Positions 27,135 to 43,497 of a stretch of 64,000 bases of DNA are shown in pieces (position 1 is the first letter of the stretch; the number at the start of each line of letters is the position of its first letter). The position numbers and the translations under genes are program-made. The notes under the pieces are model-generated. The model saw nothing but the letters and a program-made list of their open reading frames with translations, searched no databases and was not told the DNA's origin. The DNA is from Ideonella aquatica (GTDB lineage Bacteria; Pseudomonadota; Gammaproteobacteria; Burkholderiales; Burkholderiaceae_C). The stretch spans positions 1-64,000 of the forward strand of contig NZ_JAGQDE010000015.1 in NCBI RefSeq assembly GCF_018069755.1, given 5' to 3'.

Positions 27135-28211
27135 TCAGTAGGCCGGTGCGATGTGCACCTGCGCCGGCAGTTCGTGGTTCTTCACTGGCAGCAGGTACAG
27201 GCGGGCAAAGCACAGCGCGGCGCCGGCACCGCACCAGGCCTGCTGCAGCCGGCCGATCAGGCCGCCGCGGGCCTTGGCGGCGTCCATGCGGCGCGACCAC
27301 GCGCACAGGGCGTCCAGGCCACGGCGGAAGGCCGGGTGGTCGATGTCCAGCGACAGCGGGAAGACCTGGCGCGAGATCTCGCTGGTGATGCGAAACACCT
27401 CGAAGCCGTAGGCCGACGGATCCAGCCCCATGGCCTGGTGCATCTCGGGGCGGGTATGGTCGCGCACGTACATGGTGGCGAACACCGCCAGCAGGAAGAA
27501 GCGGATCCACCAGCGGTTGCCGCCCTGCAGCAGGCCCGGGTTGGCGCGCATGATCAGCGCGAAGCTCTCGCCGTGGCGGAATTCGTCGTTGCACCAGCGT
27601 TCGAACCACCGGAAGATCGGGTGGAAGCGGCGCTCGGGGTGGCGCTCGAGCTGGCGGAAGATCGTGATGTAGCGCGCGTAGCCGATCTTCTCCGACAGGT
27701 AGGTCGCGTAGAAGATGTACTTGGGCTTGAAGAAGGTGTAGGCCTTGGTGCGCTTGAGGGCACCCAGGTCCACGCCCAGGCCATAGTCCTTCAGCGCCTT
27801 GTTCAGAAAGCCTGCGTGGCGCGATTCATCGCGCGCCATGTAGGCCATCAGCTGCTTGACCTCGGGGTGCTCGATCTGCTGGCGGATCTCGTTGTAGAGC
27901 ACGCAGCCGCTGAACTCTGACGTCAGCGAGCTGACCAGGAAGTCGAGGAACTCCTGGTGCAGCGCCGGCGGCAGCTCGCGGATCTCCTGCGCGAAAGCCT
28001 CGTCGCGCTGGAAGTGGTCGTGGTTGTTGTCGCCCTCGTACTCGGCCATCACCGCGTCCCATTCGGCCTGCACCGAGGACAGGTCCAGCCGGTCAAAGGC
28101 CTTGAAGTCGGTGGTGTAGAAGCGCGGGGTCAGCAGCGTCTGGCGGCGGGCGCGGGCGATCGCGTCGTCGGGGTTCTGCAGCGGGGTGAGGGCGGTATCG
28201 GCGATGTCCAT
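27135..28211 (-). CDS. acsF: Aerobic Mg-protoporphyrin IX monomethyl ester oxidative cyclase
   Basis: 358 residues of the di-iron AcsF/CHL27 family. Iron-ligand motifs of the ferritin-like fold are seen: [21 protein letters not shown] (ExxH near residue 129) and [10 protein letters not shown] (ExxH). AcsF makes the isocyclic ring E using O2. With bchE present as well, the organism can close the ring with or without oxygen. The length is typical. It sits between puhC and puhE in the superoperon. Confidence 0.96.
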   Translation of the reverse strand: MDIADTALTPLQNPDDAIARARRQTLLTPRFYTTDFKAFDRLDLSSVQAEWDAVMAEYEGDNNHDHFQRDEAFAQEIRELPPALHQEFLDFLVSSLTSEFSGCVLYNEIRQQIEHPEVKQLMAYMARDESRHAGFLNKALKDYGLGVDLGALKRTKAYTFFKPKYIFYATYLSEKIGYARYITIFRQLERHPERRFHPIFRWFERWCNDEFRHGESFALIMRANPGLLQGGNRWWIRFFLLAVFATMYVRDHTRPEMHQAMGLDPSAYGFEVFRITSEISRQVFPLSLDIDHPAFRRGLDALCAWSRRMDAAKARGGLIGRLQQAWCGAGAALCFARLYLLPVKNHELPAQVHIAPAY

Positions 28212-28244
28212 GACGCGCTCCGGATGAAGGCGGGGTGAAGGGGC

Positions 28245-28757
28245 TCAGCGCGACGGCGCCAGCGCGGGCAGGTGCAGCAGCTGGGCAAAGTCGGCGGCGT
28301 TGGTCTGGCCGAAGGACTCCAGGTCGATGCGCACACCAGTGGCCGGGTCGTCCAGGCTGAGGCGGCCGTCGGCGTGGGCCCGCAGCCGGTAGGCGGGTGA
28401 GGCCTGGCCGCTGGCCGGCGCCAGCGCGGGCGTGACGGTGGCAGCGGTGGACAGGCGGCGCTCGCGGGCCAGCGCGCGCAGCGCGCCACGCAGAAAGCCA
28501 TGCGCACCGGCCGACAGCGTGGCCAGCGGCCGGCCGGACTCCAGCACCTCGACCTGGCCATTGGGCAGGTCGCGGAACTGCAGCCAGCGCTCGGTCACCA
28601 CCGGCGCGGCGCTGGCGCTGGACGGCGCACCGCCACTGAGCTGCACCCAGGCCACGGCCACCAGGGTGGCCAGGATCAGTGCGGCCACGGCGCGCAGCGC
28701 GCCGCGGGGGACCTCGACATGGTCGTCGTGCTCAAGGGGCGGGGCGGAGGTGCTCAT
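28245..28757 (-). CDS. puhC: Photosynthetic complex assembly protein PuhC
   Basis: 170 residues. A hydrophobic anchor lies at residues 22-42 (AVAALILATLVAVAWVQLSG) and the rest is a periplasmic-type domain with ERWLQFRDLPNGQVEVLE and GFLRGALRALARERR, typical of PuhC. PuhC is needed for normal RC-LH1 levels in Rhodobacter, probably through assembly or ring reorganisation. It lies 7 bp downstream of puhB. Confidence 0.9.
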   Translation of the reverse strand: MSTSAPPLEHDDHVEVPRGALRAVAALILATLVAVAWVQLSGGAPSSASAAPVVTERWLQFRDLPNGQVEVLESGRPLATLSAGAHGFLRGALRALARERRLSTAATVTPALAPASGQASPAYRLRAHADGRLSLDDPATGVRIDLESFGQTNAADFAQLLHLPALAPSR

Positions 28758-28764
28758 GACAGTC

Positions 28765-29439
28765 TCAGGCGGCGTGCGGCAGGTGGCCGGGCAGCGTCGC
28801 GGGTTCGGTGGTGACGGGCGCGGCGCTGGTGGCGCGCTGGTCGGGTTGCAGGGAGGCGTTCAACGCGGCGGCCAGCAAGGCGGACACCTGGTCCACCTCG
28901 GGCAGCGCACGCAGCATGGGCTCGGCGCGGGCGAAGCGCCAGGGACGGCAGTGCGGCCACAGGTGCATCACGCCGATGCGGTCGTCGCCCAGCAAGCGCA
29001 GCGCCAGCTCGCCGCTGCCATCCGGGTGGCGGCGCAGCTCGGCGGCCTCGATGCGCGTGAGCGGCAGGTTGAAGCTCACCGTCAGCACGATGCCGATGCG
29101 CAGCACCAGGCGGCGGTCGGTCAGCGTGTAGAGCGTGCTGCGCTCGACCAGCCAGGCCAGCACGGCGATGAAGCCCAGCGCCAGCGCGGCCAGGCCCAGC
29201 AGTGGCGCCGTGCCGATCAGCAGGGCCGTGGCGCCGGCACCATCGGTCCACAGGTTGGCGATGCGCCAGACCAGCAGCACGCCGAAGTACAGCGCAAAGC
29301 CGCCCAGGTGAAAGCCGCGCCGGGCCAGCACACGGGCGTTCGGCGCGCCTTGCCACAGCAGGCGCTCGCCCGCCGGCAGGCGCTCAGGCAGGCCGCGCTG
29401 CGGCTCGCTGTGGTGCTCGCGGGCGCGCCCGGGGTTCAC
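28765..29439 (-). CDS. puhB: Reaction centre assembly factor PuhB (PH-domain membrane protein)
   Basis: 224 residues with three or so membrane spans (FALYFGVLLVWRIANLW and LGLAALALGFIAVLAWLV among them) and a bacterial PH domain around YTLTDRRLVLRIGIVL. PuhB forms dimers and assists reaction-centre assembly. It starts inside the puhA stop codon (ATGA overlap) and is thus translationally coupled to puhA. Confidence 0.92.
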   Translation of the reverse strand: MNPGRAREHHSEPQRGLPERLPAGERLLWQGAPNARVLARRGFHLGGFALYFGVLLVWRIANLWTDGAGATALLIGTAPLLGLAALALGFIAVLAWLVERSTLYTLTDRRLVLRIGIVLTVSFNLPLTRIEAAELRRHPDGSGELALRLLGDDRIGVMHLWPHCRPWRFARAEPMLRALPEVDQVSALLAAALNASLQPDQRATSAAPVTTEPATLPGHLPHAA

Positions 29440-30209
29440 AGCAGCGGCTCCTGACGCGAGGGCTCGGCGTACAGCGTGCCGGCACCGTAGTAGGCACCAA
29501 TGCGCTCTTCCTCGAGCAGCGTGACCTGGTCAGGCAGCCGGGTGCCGGGCACGCCCACGAACTGGTGGCCCAGGATCGATTGCACCCGGACGGCGCGGTC
29601 GCCCACCTTGGCCAGCGTCATCGGCAGCAGCACGCGGCGGCCACCGGCCACTTCCACTTCCAGGTAGCGCAGCAGCACCTCGCTGCGGTCGACCCAGGCG
29701 TCCACCACGGTGCCGCCCTGGGCGCCGTCAGCGCCCAGCACCGGCATGCCGCGCGGGTCAGGGCCGCCGTGGGCGATGTCGAAGCCGGCGGCCACGCGCA
29801 GCGGCTGCAGGCGCGGGCCGCGGTCGTCCCAGGTCAGGTCGGGCGTGTCGGGCCGGTTGGCGTAGGCGCCGGGGCCCACACCGGCGAGCATCGGGTCACC
29901 GATGGGCACGATCGGTGAGCCGGGCACGCGCGAGGTGGCCTCGCCGCCGGTCAGCGGCTCGCGGGCGGTGTTCGGGCCGGGGGCCTGGCGGGTGCTGCCG
30001 TCGCGCAGCAGGAAGGTCTTGGGCGCCGGCACCGCCGGGAAGCCCTGGATGACCACGCGGCCGCCGCGGCCGTCGGACTCCAGCGGGTAGCCCTCGCGCT
30101 TGTTCTCGCGGTGGAGGTAGTAGATCAACCCGGCAAAGAAGATCCAGAACATGTACAGCACGACCTGGGCGATGTCGATGTTGTGGGTGATGGCGCCAAG
30201 ATGAGACAT
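29436..30209 (-). CDS. puhA: Photosynthetic reaction centre H subunit
   Basis: 257 residues. One N-terminal membrane span (VVLYMFWIFFAGLIYYLHRE, residues 16-36) is followed by a large cytoplasmic domain with REGYPLESD, FLLRDGST, GDPMLAGVGPG and VVDAWVDRSE, all PuhA signatures. It caps the L-M pair and guides protons to the secondary quinone. Ribosome site AGGAGC lies upstream, 23 bp after lhaA. Confidence 0.96.
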   Translation of the reverse strand: MSHLGAITHNIDIAQVVLYMFWIFFAGLIYYLHRENKREGYPLESDGRGGRVVIQGFPAVPAPKTFLLRDGSTRQAPGPNTAREPLTGGEATSRVPGSPIVPIGDPMLAGVGPGAYANRPDTPDLTWDDRGPRLQPLRVAAGFDIAHGGPDPRGMPVLGADGAQGGTVVDAWVDRSEVLLRYLEVEVAGGRRVLLPMTLAKVGDRAVRVQSILGHQFVGVPGTRLPDQVTLLEEERIGAYYGAGTLYAEPSRQEPLL

Positions 30210-30232
30210 GGGCTTGCTCCTTCAGTGATCCT

Positions 30233-31675
30233 TCAGCCGGGGAACTCGGCCAGGCCGAAACGGCCCACCGGTGCCCCGGACCCGGGCCGCGGGCGTCGCA
30301 CCAGCGGTCCCAATGCCACCAGGGTGGCGAACAGCAGCGCGATCTCGAGGTGATAGACCACGCTGAATCCAACGCCGGGGCTGCTCAGCGCAGGCCCCAG
30401 CCAACCGGTCACGGCCAGGGCCGAGACGGCATCTCGCAACGCACCGCCCAGCGCAATCGCCAGGCCGGCCGCCGTGGCCTGCACCGCGCCCCAGGCGCCC
30501 AGCGCCAGGCCATGCGGCACGGCGCCGTCGCCGCTGTCATCCAGGGCCATGACCGCGCTGAGCATGGCCACGCTGAACAGGCCGCTGCCCAGGCCGATCA
30601 GCGTGGCGCCTGCGGCATACAGCGCGACCGACGCCAGCGGCTCGGCAAACACCACCGCGGCAAAGGCCCAGACGCCCACCAGCGCGCCGCCAGCCGCCAG
30701 GCGCACCGCGTCGCGGCCTTGCTGCAGCGCGCGCGCGGCCAGCGCGAAGGCCACCAGCGCGCCGGCCGCGGTGAGTGCGCTCAGCAAGGAGGTACCCGCC
30801 ACCGGCAGGTGCAGCACCTGGCCGCCATAGGGTTCGAGCAGGATGTCCTGCATGCTGAAGGCCGCGGTGCCCAGGCCCACCGCCCACAGCAGGCGGCGCA
30901 CCGGCGCGCGGCCGGCAAAGGCGGCCCAGGCGCTGCGGAAGTGGGGCCGATCGGCCGCGCTGCGGCGCGGCTGGCGGGCCTCCTGCTTCCACAAGGCCAC
31001 GCCGTTGAGCAGCATGGTCAGCAGTGCCGCGCCCTGCACCACCTGCACCAGGCGCAGCGGGCTGAAGTCCTGCAGCAGCAGGCCCAGCACGACGCCGCTG
31101 CCCAGGATGCCCAGCATCAGCGACACATACAGCAGCGCCACCACGCGCGGGCGCTGCGCGGGGGTGGCCAGATCCGTGGCCAGCGCCAGGCCGGCGGTCT
31201 GTGTGGTGTGCAGGCCGGCGCCCACCAGCAAAAAGGCCAGCGCCGCGCCCAGCTGACCCACCCAGGCGGGACCGGTGCCCTCACCGGTCAGCACCAGCAG
31301 CGCGAAAGGCATGATCGACAGGCCGCCGAACTGCAGCAGCGAGCCGAACCAGATGTAGGGCACGCGGCGCCAGCCCAGCGCCGAGGCATGGTGGTCGCTG
31401 CGGTGGCCGATCAGCGCCCGCACCGGTGCAAAGACGATGGGCAGCGCCACCATCAGCGAGACCAGCCAGGCCGGCACCGCCAGCTCGACGATCATGACCC
31501 GGTTCAGCGTGCCATTGAGCAGCGCCAGCGCCAGGCCCACCGAGACCTGAAACAGCGACAGGCGCAGCAGCCGCCCCAGCGGCAGCTCGGGCGTGGCGGC
31601 ATCGGCAAAAGGCAGAAAGCGCAGCCCGACCTGGCGCCACAGCGACAGGATCTTTTGCTGCGCGCGGCCGTTCAT
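30233..31675 (-). CDS. lhaA: LhaA, PucC-family antenna assembly transporter
   Basis: 480 residues, about twelve membrane spans, of the bacteriochlorophyll-delivery branch of the major facilitator superfamily. Conserved parts are LNGTLNRVMIVELAVP, VRALIGHRSDHH and QDILLEPYGGQVL. LhaA is required for LH1 assembly in Rhodobacter capsulatus and may deliver bacteriochlorophyll. It overlaps bchM by four bases. A second family member lies at 44413-45750. Confidence 0.94.
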   Translation of the reverse strand: MNGRAQQKILSLWRQVGLRFLPFADAATPELPLGRLLRLSLFQVSVGLALALLNGTLNRVMIVELAVPAWLVSLMVALPIVFAPVRALIGHRSDHHASALGWRRVPYIWFGSLLQFGGLSIMPFALLVLTGEGTGPAWVGQLGAALAFLLVGAGLHTTQTAGLALATDLATPAQRPRVVALLYVSLMLGILGSGVVLGLLLQDFSPLRLVQVVQGAALLTMLLNGVALWKQEARQPRRSAADRPHFRSAWAAFAGRAPVRRLLWAVGLGTAAFSMQDILLEPYGGQVLHLPVAGTSLLSALTAAGALVAFALAARALQQGRDAVRLAAGGALVGVWAFAAVVFAEPLASVALYAAGATLIGLGSGLFSVAMLSAVMALDDSGDGAVPHGLALGAWGAVQATAAGLAIALGGALRDAVSALAVTGWLGPALSSPGVGFSVVYHLEIALLFATLVALGPLVRRPRPGSGAPVGRFGLAEFPG

Positions 31676-32403
31676 CCGCGTCTCCAGGCCATGGCCTGCG
31701 AGGTGTAGAAGCCCGAGGCCACGCGCTCGGTGCCGGCCAGCGCCCAGCCCTGGCCGCCCAGCCGCTGCTGCAGGCGCTGGTGCAGATCGGCCTCGGCCAC
31801 CGGCACAATGGCCGGCGCGCGGTCGCTGCGCGGGAACCAGCGGCCCACCGCATGCATCGCCGCCAGCGCGGGGGTGCGCGGCGCGAAGGTGAACAGCATC
31901 GAGGCGCGCGTGCGCTCAGCCAGCGCGGCCAGCGCCTGCACGGTATCGATGGTCTCGTAGTGGATCAGCGAGTCCATCGCCACCACATGGTCGAAGTGGC
32001 CCAGCGCCGGGTCCAGCATGTCGCCGGCCAGGAAGCGGATGCGGCCCTCGCCCAGGTCGGCCGGCAGGCGCTCCTGCGCCAGCGCCATCAGCGTGGGTGA
32101 CAGGTCGATCGCCACCACCTCGGCGCCGCGGCGCGCGGCCTCCACCGCCAGCGCGCCGGTGCCGCAGCCGGCGTCCAGCAGGCGCTGGCCGCGCAGGTCG
32201 GCCGGCAGCCAGTCGAGCAGGCGCGCGCGCATGCGGCCGCGGCCGGCGCGCACCGTGGCGCGGATGCGGCCCACGGGGGCGTCCGAGGTCAGCCGCGCCC
32301 AGGCCTGCACCGCGGTGCGGTCGAAGTAGGTTTCGATCTGGCCGCGCCGGTGGGCGTAGGCGGCGGGCCGCTCGGCCACGGGGAATCGGGTGGGCATGTC
32401 CAT
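31672..32403 (-). CDS. bchM: Magnesium protoporphyrin IX methyltransferase
   Basis: 243 residues. A class I SAM-dependent methyltransferase with LLDAGCGTGALAVEAARRGA near residue 70, then VVAIDLSPTL and FDHVVAMDSLIHYE, typical of BchM/ChlM. It methylates the ring-C propionate of Mg-protoporphyrin IX, making the cyclase substrate. The ATG at 32403 lies 5 bp after the bchL stop; a second in-frame ATG follows two codons on. The 3' end overlaps lhaA (ATGA). Confidence 0.95.
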   Translation of the reverse strand: MDMPTRFPVAERPAAYAHRRGQIETYFDRTAVQAWARLTSDAPVGRIRATVRAGRGRMRARLLDWLPADLRGQRLLDAGCGTGALAVEAARRGAEVVAIDLSPTLMALAQERLPADLGEGRIRFLAGDMLDPALGHFDHVVAMDSLIHYETIDTVQALAALAERTRASMLFTFAPRTPALAAMHAVGRWFPRSDRAPAIVPVAEADLHQRLQQRLGGQGWALAGTERVASGFYTSQAMAWRRG

Positions 32404-32408
32404 GGTGC

Positions 32409-37139
<4,731 letters not shown>

Positions 37140-37165
<26 letters not shown>

Positions 37166-38711
37166 CGTAGAGGGTCTCGACAGTGATCAGGGCCACGCCA
37201 CGGTCGCGCGCGAAGCGCTCGGTGTTGCGGCGCGCCTTGCCGCGCACGAAGAAGGGGATCTTGTGCAACTCGCGCTCGGCCTCGACCGCCCAGCTGGGCT
37301 CGTTGGAGGCCGGTGCCGGAGCGGGCAGCGGCGCGGGGGCGCTGGCGCCCAAGTTCGAAGAGCTGGGCGCGGTCGCGCCCAGGTGCGACGGCGCGGCCTG
37401 CGGCGAGAACTCGAAGTCGTCGCGGAACATCGCCAGCAGGTGCTCTTCCAGGCCCATCATCAGCGGCAGCACCCAGGCGTCGAACATCACGTTGGCGCCT
37501 TCCAGGCCCATCTGCGGCGCGTGGCGGGCGGGGAAGTCCTGCACATGCACCGGCGCCGAGATCACGGCGCAGGGCAGGCCCAGGCGCTTGGCGATGTGGC
37601 GCTCCATCTGCGTGCCCAGCACCAGGTCGGGCTGCAGCGCGGCGATGTGGCGTTCCACCTCGAGGTAGTCGTCGGTGATCAGCGGCTCGACGCCGTAGAG
37701 CGCGGCCGCCTCACGCAGCTCGCGCGCCTGCTCGCGGCTGTAGGTGCCCAGGCCGGCGACGGTGAAGCCGATCTCGCGCGCGGCCACCCGGGCGGCGGCC
37801 ACCGCGTGGCAGGCATCGCCAAAGATGAAGACGCGCTTGCCGGTGAGGTAGGTGCTGTCGACCGAGCGGGCGAACCAGCGGGCGCGCGCATCGATGCGCT
37901 GCAGCGCCGGTGCCGGATCGACCCCGGCCAGCGTGGCCAGCTCGGTGATGAAGTCGGCGGTGGCGCCCAGGCCGATCGGCACCTGGCGGGTGCGCGGCTG
38001 CTGCCACTGGCGTGCCAGCCAGTCGGCCAGCGTGCCGGCCAGCTCGGGGTACATGACGACGTTGAAGTCGGCCTCGGGGATGCGCGCCAGATCGGCCGCG
38101 TGGGCGTCCAGCGGGGCCACCACGTTCACCTCGATACCCAGCAGCGCCAGCAGCTCGCGCACCTCGCGCAGGTCGTCACGGTGGCGAAAACCCAGCGCCA
38201 TCGGGCCCAGGATGTTGGCGCGCGGCGCGCGCTCGGCCGGGCGCGGCGGGCGCACGTACTGCGCGGGCGGCAGGCCGGCCAGGCCGCGCACCAGGCGGTA
38301 CAGGGTCTCGGCGGCGCCCCAGTTCTCCTTGCGCTGGTAGGCGGGCAGCTCCAGCGGGATCACCGGCAGCGGCAGCTGCAGCGTGGCGGCCAGGCCACCG
38401 GGGTCGTCCTGGATCAGCTCGGCGGTGCAGGAGGCGCCCACCAGCAGCGCGGCCGGCTGGTGGCGCGTCACGGCATCGCGCACCGTGGTCTTGAACAGCT
38501 CGGCGGTGTCGCCGCCCAGGTCGCGCGCCTGGAAGGTGGTGTAGGTGACGGGCGGGCGCTGGTCGCGGCGCTCGATCATGGTGAACAGCAGGTCGGCGTA
38601 GGTGTCGCCCTGCGGGGCGTGCAGCACGTAGTGGACGTCGCGCATCGCGGTGGCCACGCGCATCGCGCCCACGTGCGGCGGTCCTTCATAGGTCCAGAGC
38701 GTCAGCTGCAT
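37140..38711 (-). CDS. bchB: Dark protochlorophyllide reductase subunit B
   Basis: 523 residues, nitrogenase-like. The N-terminus [38 protein letters not shown] and the C-terminal [20 protein letters not shown] with its helical domain are characteristic of BchB. It binds protochlorophyllide with BchN. A Pro/Ala/Ser-rich linker (residues ~430-465) between the core and the C-terminal domain is longer than in many homologues. Confidence 0.96.
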
Positions 38712-38724
38712 CGCGGTGTCCTTG

Positions 38725-40863
<2,139 letters not shown>

Positions 40864-41736
40864 ATGGGTTCCTGGAACCGGGGTCACGCGCCGCCCCCCA
40901 CCCGGCCGCCACTGGGGGACGACAGCTGTCTGGGTGTGCGGGCCGATGACCTGCTGTCAGCCCATTCGGCTGCCCTGCTCGACACGGTCGAGCACCAGAT
41001 CATTCCGCGCCTGATGCTGCTGCATCGGCAGCACGACGCGCTGATGTCGTCGACGCTGCCGGGCAGCGGCATGACGCTGGATGGCCACGAGGTCGAACGA
41101 TTCACCGAGCACGTGCTGCAGGGCTACGAGCAGGCCATGCAGCATGCGCTGTACCTGCTGGACCACGGTGTGCCTGCGCCCACGCTGTGCCTGGAGTTGC
41201 TGGCCCCGGCCGCGCGGCGGCTGGGCGATCTGTGGTCGGCCGACCAGTGCGACTTCACCCAGGTCACGATCGGCCTGGGCCGGCTGCAGGGCCTGTTGCG
41301 CAGCATCGCCGAGCGCCTGCCCGCCTCGCCGCAGGCCGCCCGCCCCACCCGCAGCGCGCTGTTCGCGCCGGCGCCGGGCGAGCAGCACACGCTGGGCCTG
41401 TCGATGGTGCGCGATTTCTTCCGCGCTTCGGGCTGGGATGTCTGCGCCGATGAACCCAAGGCCGAGGCCGGCCTGCTGTCGCTGGTGCGCAGCCACAGCT
41501 TCGATGTGATCGGCTTTTCCATCGGCAGCGATCGCCAGGCCGACAGCCTCAAGGCCTTGATCGCGCGGCTGCGCCAAGAAGCCCGTTACCCGCTGATCGT
41601 TCTCCTCGGTGGGCCGCTGGTATTATCCCGTCCCGAATTGGCACAGGCGCTGGGTGCAGACGCCGGTGCCACTGATGCCCGACAAGCCCTTTTTGTTGCT
41701 GACGCCCTGATGACCGCGCGGGATTCGAACCGGTGA
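40864..41736 (+). CDS. aerR: AerR/PpaA-type cobalamin-binding antirepressor
   Basis: 290 residues. Residues 75-155 form the helical cap typical of B12-binding sensors (LGDLWSADQCDFTQVTIGLGRLQ), followed by a Rossmann-like domain with GEQHTLGLSMVRDFF, where His175 fits the axial ligand of the E/DxHxxG motif, and FDVIGFSIGSD. AerR/PpaA proteins bind cobalamin in light and antagonise CrtJ/PpsR. GAGGAG lies 6 bp upstream of this ATG; the ATG at 40858 is too close to it. The stop overlaps the ppsR start (GTGA), so the pair is translationally coupled. Confidence 0.9.
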   Translation: MGSWNRGHAPPPTRPPLGDDSCLGVRADDLLSAHSAALLDTVEHQIIPRLMLLHRQHDALMSSTLPGSGMTLDGHEVERFTEHVLQGYEQAMQHALYLLDHGVPAPTLCLELLAPAARRLGDLWSADQCDFTQVTIGLGRLQGLLRSIAERLPASPQAARPTRSALFAPAPGEQHTLGLSMVRDFFRASGWDVCADEPKAEAGLLSLVRSHSFDVIGFSIGSDRQADSLKALIARLRQEARYPLIVLLGGPLVLSRPELAQALGADAGATDARQALFVADALMTARDSNR

Positions 41737-43199
41737 GCACACGACGCCCGTTGACACGCGCCGGCAAAAGCTCCAAGCCCACCGCGGCCGTCGGACACAC
41801 CTTCGACCAACCCGAACGCTCGCTGCAGGCGCTCGCGCCGGATGCGGCGGCGTCGCTGATCTGGACCGCCTCGGACATCGCGCTGATCGTTGACCACCAG
41901 GGCGTGGTCGAGGACGTCTCCACCAGTGTCAACGGCCTGCCCCACGACGTACCGGGCGGCTGGGTCGGCCGGCCCTGGGTGGATGTGGTCACCCCGGAGA
42001 GCCGCACCAAGGTCGAGTCGCTGCTCAGCGAGACCGGCAATCCGCAGTGGCGCCATGTGAACCACCCGCTGGGCCAGGGCGGCGATTTCCCGGTCATGTA
42101 CCGCGCGATGCCGGTGGGCGAGCAAGGCCGCGTGCTGGCCTTGGGCCGCGACCTGCGCAGCGTGGCCAAGCTGCAGCAGCGCCTGGTCGACGCGCAACAC
42201 GCGGTCGAGCGCGATTACCTGCGCCTGCGCAATGTCGAGGCGCGCTACCGCCTGCTGTTCGAGCGCGCCACCGACGCCATCCTGATCGTCGACGCCAGCG
42301 ACCTGCGCGTGCTGGAAGCCAACCCGATGGCGCTGGAGCTGCTGGGCCAGCCCTCGCGCCGCCTGGTGGGCCAGGTGCTGGGCGTGGGCCTGCCCGACCG
42401 CGTGGTGCGCGAGCTCGATGCCCTGCTCGACCGCGTGCGCTCCAGTGGCCGCGGCGAGGACCAGCGCCTGCGCGTGACCACGCCACGCCGCCTGGACGTG
42501 GTGGTCAGCGCCAGCCTGTTCACGCAGGACGAGCGCACGATGATCCTGGTGCGCATGCGGCCGCTGCAGGCCGGCGGCGTCGAGGGCGCGCGCGAGCTGG
42601 CGCTGTCGCAGCTGGTGCAGGGCCTGCCGGACGGCTTTGTCGTCACCTCGCCCGACGGCCGCGTGCTGATGGCCAACAAGGCCTTCGTCGAGCTGGCCCA
42701 GATGACCCGCGAGGAGCACCTGATCGGCGAGTCGATCGAGCGCTGGCTGGGCCGCCCCGGTGTCGACCTCAACGTGATGCTGGCCGCGCTGCGCCAGCAG
42801 GGCACGCTGCGCCTGTTCAACACCGTGGTGCATGGCGAGCTGGGCGTGGACGCCGATGTCGAGATCTCCGCCGTCACCGCCCCCGAGGCCGAACCGCCCT
42901 GCGTGGCCTTCAACATCCGCCATGTCGGCCGTCGGCTGGGCCAGGAAGAAACCACCACCAAGGGCATGCCGCGCTCGGTCGAGCAGCTCACCCAGCTGGT
43001 CGGGCGCATGCCGCTGCGCGACCTGGTGCGCGAGTCCACCGACCTGATCGAGCAGCTGTGCATTGAAGCCGCGCTGCAGCTGACCCAGGGCAACCGGGCC
43101 TCGGCCGCCGAGATGCTGGGCCTGTCGCGCCAGAGCCTGTACGTGAAGCTGCGCCGCTACGGCATGGCCGAAGCCGGCGCCGACAGCGCCGCGCGCTGA
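41733..43199 (+). CDS. ppsR: PpsR/CrtJ transcriptional repressor of photosynthesis genes (canonical copy)
   Basis: 488 residues from a GTG overlapping the aerR stop. Domains in order are an N-terminal PAS (~40-140), the Q-linker helix (~145-170), PAS1 (~172-275), PAS2 (~290-395) and a Fis-type HTH (NRASAAEMLGLSRQSLYVKLRRYG, ~454-478). Only two Cys are present, Cys390 and Cys443; Cys443 (EQLCIEAAL) lies where the redox/sulfenic-acid Cys of CrtJ sits, just before the HTH. It represses bch, crt and puf genes through TGT-N12-ACA boxes, many of which occur in this window. Confidence 0.94.
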   Translation: MSTRRPLTRAGKSSKPTAAVGHTFDQPERSLQALAPDAAASLIWTASDIALIVDHQGVVEDVSTSVNGLPHDVPGGWVGRPWVDVVTPESRTKVESLLSETGNPQWRHVNHPLGQGGDFPVMYRAMPVGEQGRVLALGRDLRSVAKLQQRLVDAQHAVERDYLRLRNVEARYRLLFERATDAILIVDASDLRVLEANPMALELLGQPSRRLVGQVLGVGLPDRVVRELDALLDRVRSSGRGEDQRLRVTTPRRLDVVVSASLFTQDERTMILVRMRPLQAGGVEGARELALSQLVQGLPDGFVVTSPDGRVLMANKAFVELAQMTREEHLIGESIERWLGRPGVDLNVMLAALRQQGTLRLFNTVVHGELGVDADVEISAVTAPEAEPPCVAFNIRHVGRRLGQEETTTKGMPRSVEQLTQLVGRMPLRDLVRESTDLIEQLCIEAALQLTQGNRASAAEMLGLSRQSLYVKLRRYGMAEAGADSAAR

Positions 43200-43221
43200 T
43201 CCGGCCCGGGCCGCCCGGCCC

Positions 43222-43410
43222 TCAGCCGTAGAACGAGCCTGGCGGCCGCGGCGCCGCAGCGCCCGACGGCACCCAGGGCAGCAGACGCTCCCACCACCGC
43301 ACCTGTTCCCCCATCACCGACACCGGCGCGCGCCAGACCGCCGGGCCGGCGGGCGAGCGTCGCTGGGGCGGCAGGGCGCGCCACAGGCGCAGCGGGGCGG
43401 GGTGGTTCAT
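43222..43410 (-). CDS. Small unknown protein divergent from bchG
   Basis: 62 codons, ATG start, ending in PRPPGSFYG. Third codon positions are overwhelmingly G or C, as in the real genes here, which argues for coding; the frame remains open up to 43482. It is rich in Trp, Arg and Pro (for example EQVRWWERLLPWVPSG) with no clear membrane span, and no ribosome site is evident. It is convergent with ppsR and divergent from bchG, sharing the bchG PpsR boxes. I do not recognise a family. Confidence 0.4.
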   Translation of the reverse strand: MNHPAPLRLWRALPPQRRSPAGPAVWRAPVSVMGEQVRWWERLLPWVPSGAAAPRPPGSFYG

Positions 43411-43450
43411 CGTGATGGCTCGGTGCGGCTCCGGGACGGCGCCCTCACCC

Positions 43451-43494
43451 TGTAAATTACTCTTGACACCACAACGTGTCAATCAAAGAATGCA
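43451..43494. promoter_or_regulatory. PpsR/CrtJ operators before bchG
   Basis: TGTAAATTACTCTTGACA (43451-43468) is a perfect TGT-N12-ACA box. TGTCAATCAAAGAATGCA (43477-43494) differs at one base (GCA). They start 26 bp apart and end just before the bchG ATG, so the bound repressor would block both polymerase and translation start. Confidence 0.75.
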
Positions 43495-43497
43495 GAC

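Noticed and set aside
43200-43221. GGCCCGGGCC inverted repeat after ppsR as a terminator
   Set aside because: Short arms and no T-run; such palindromes are common by chance at this GC content.
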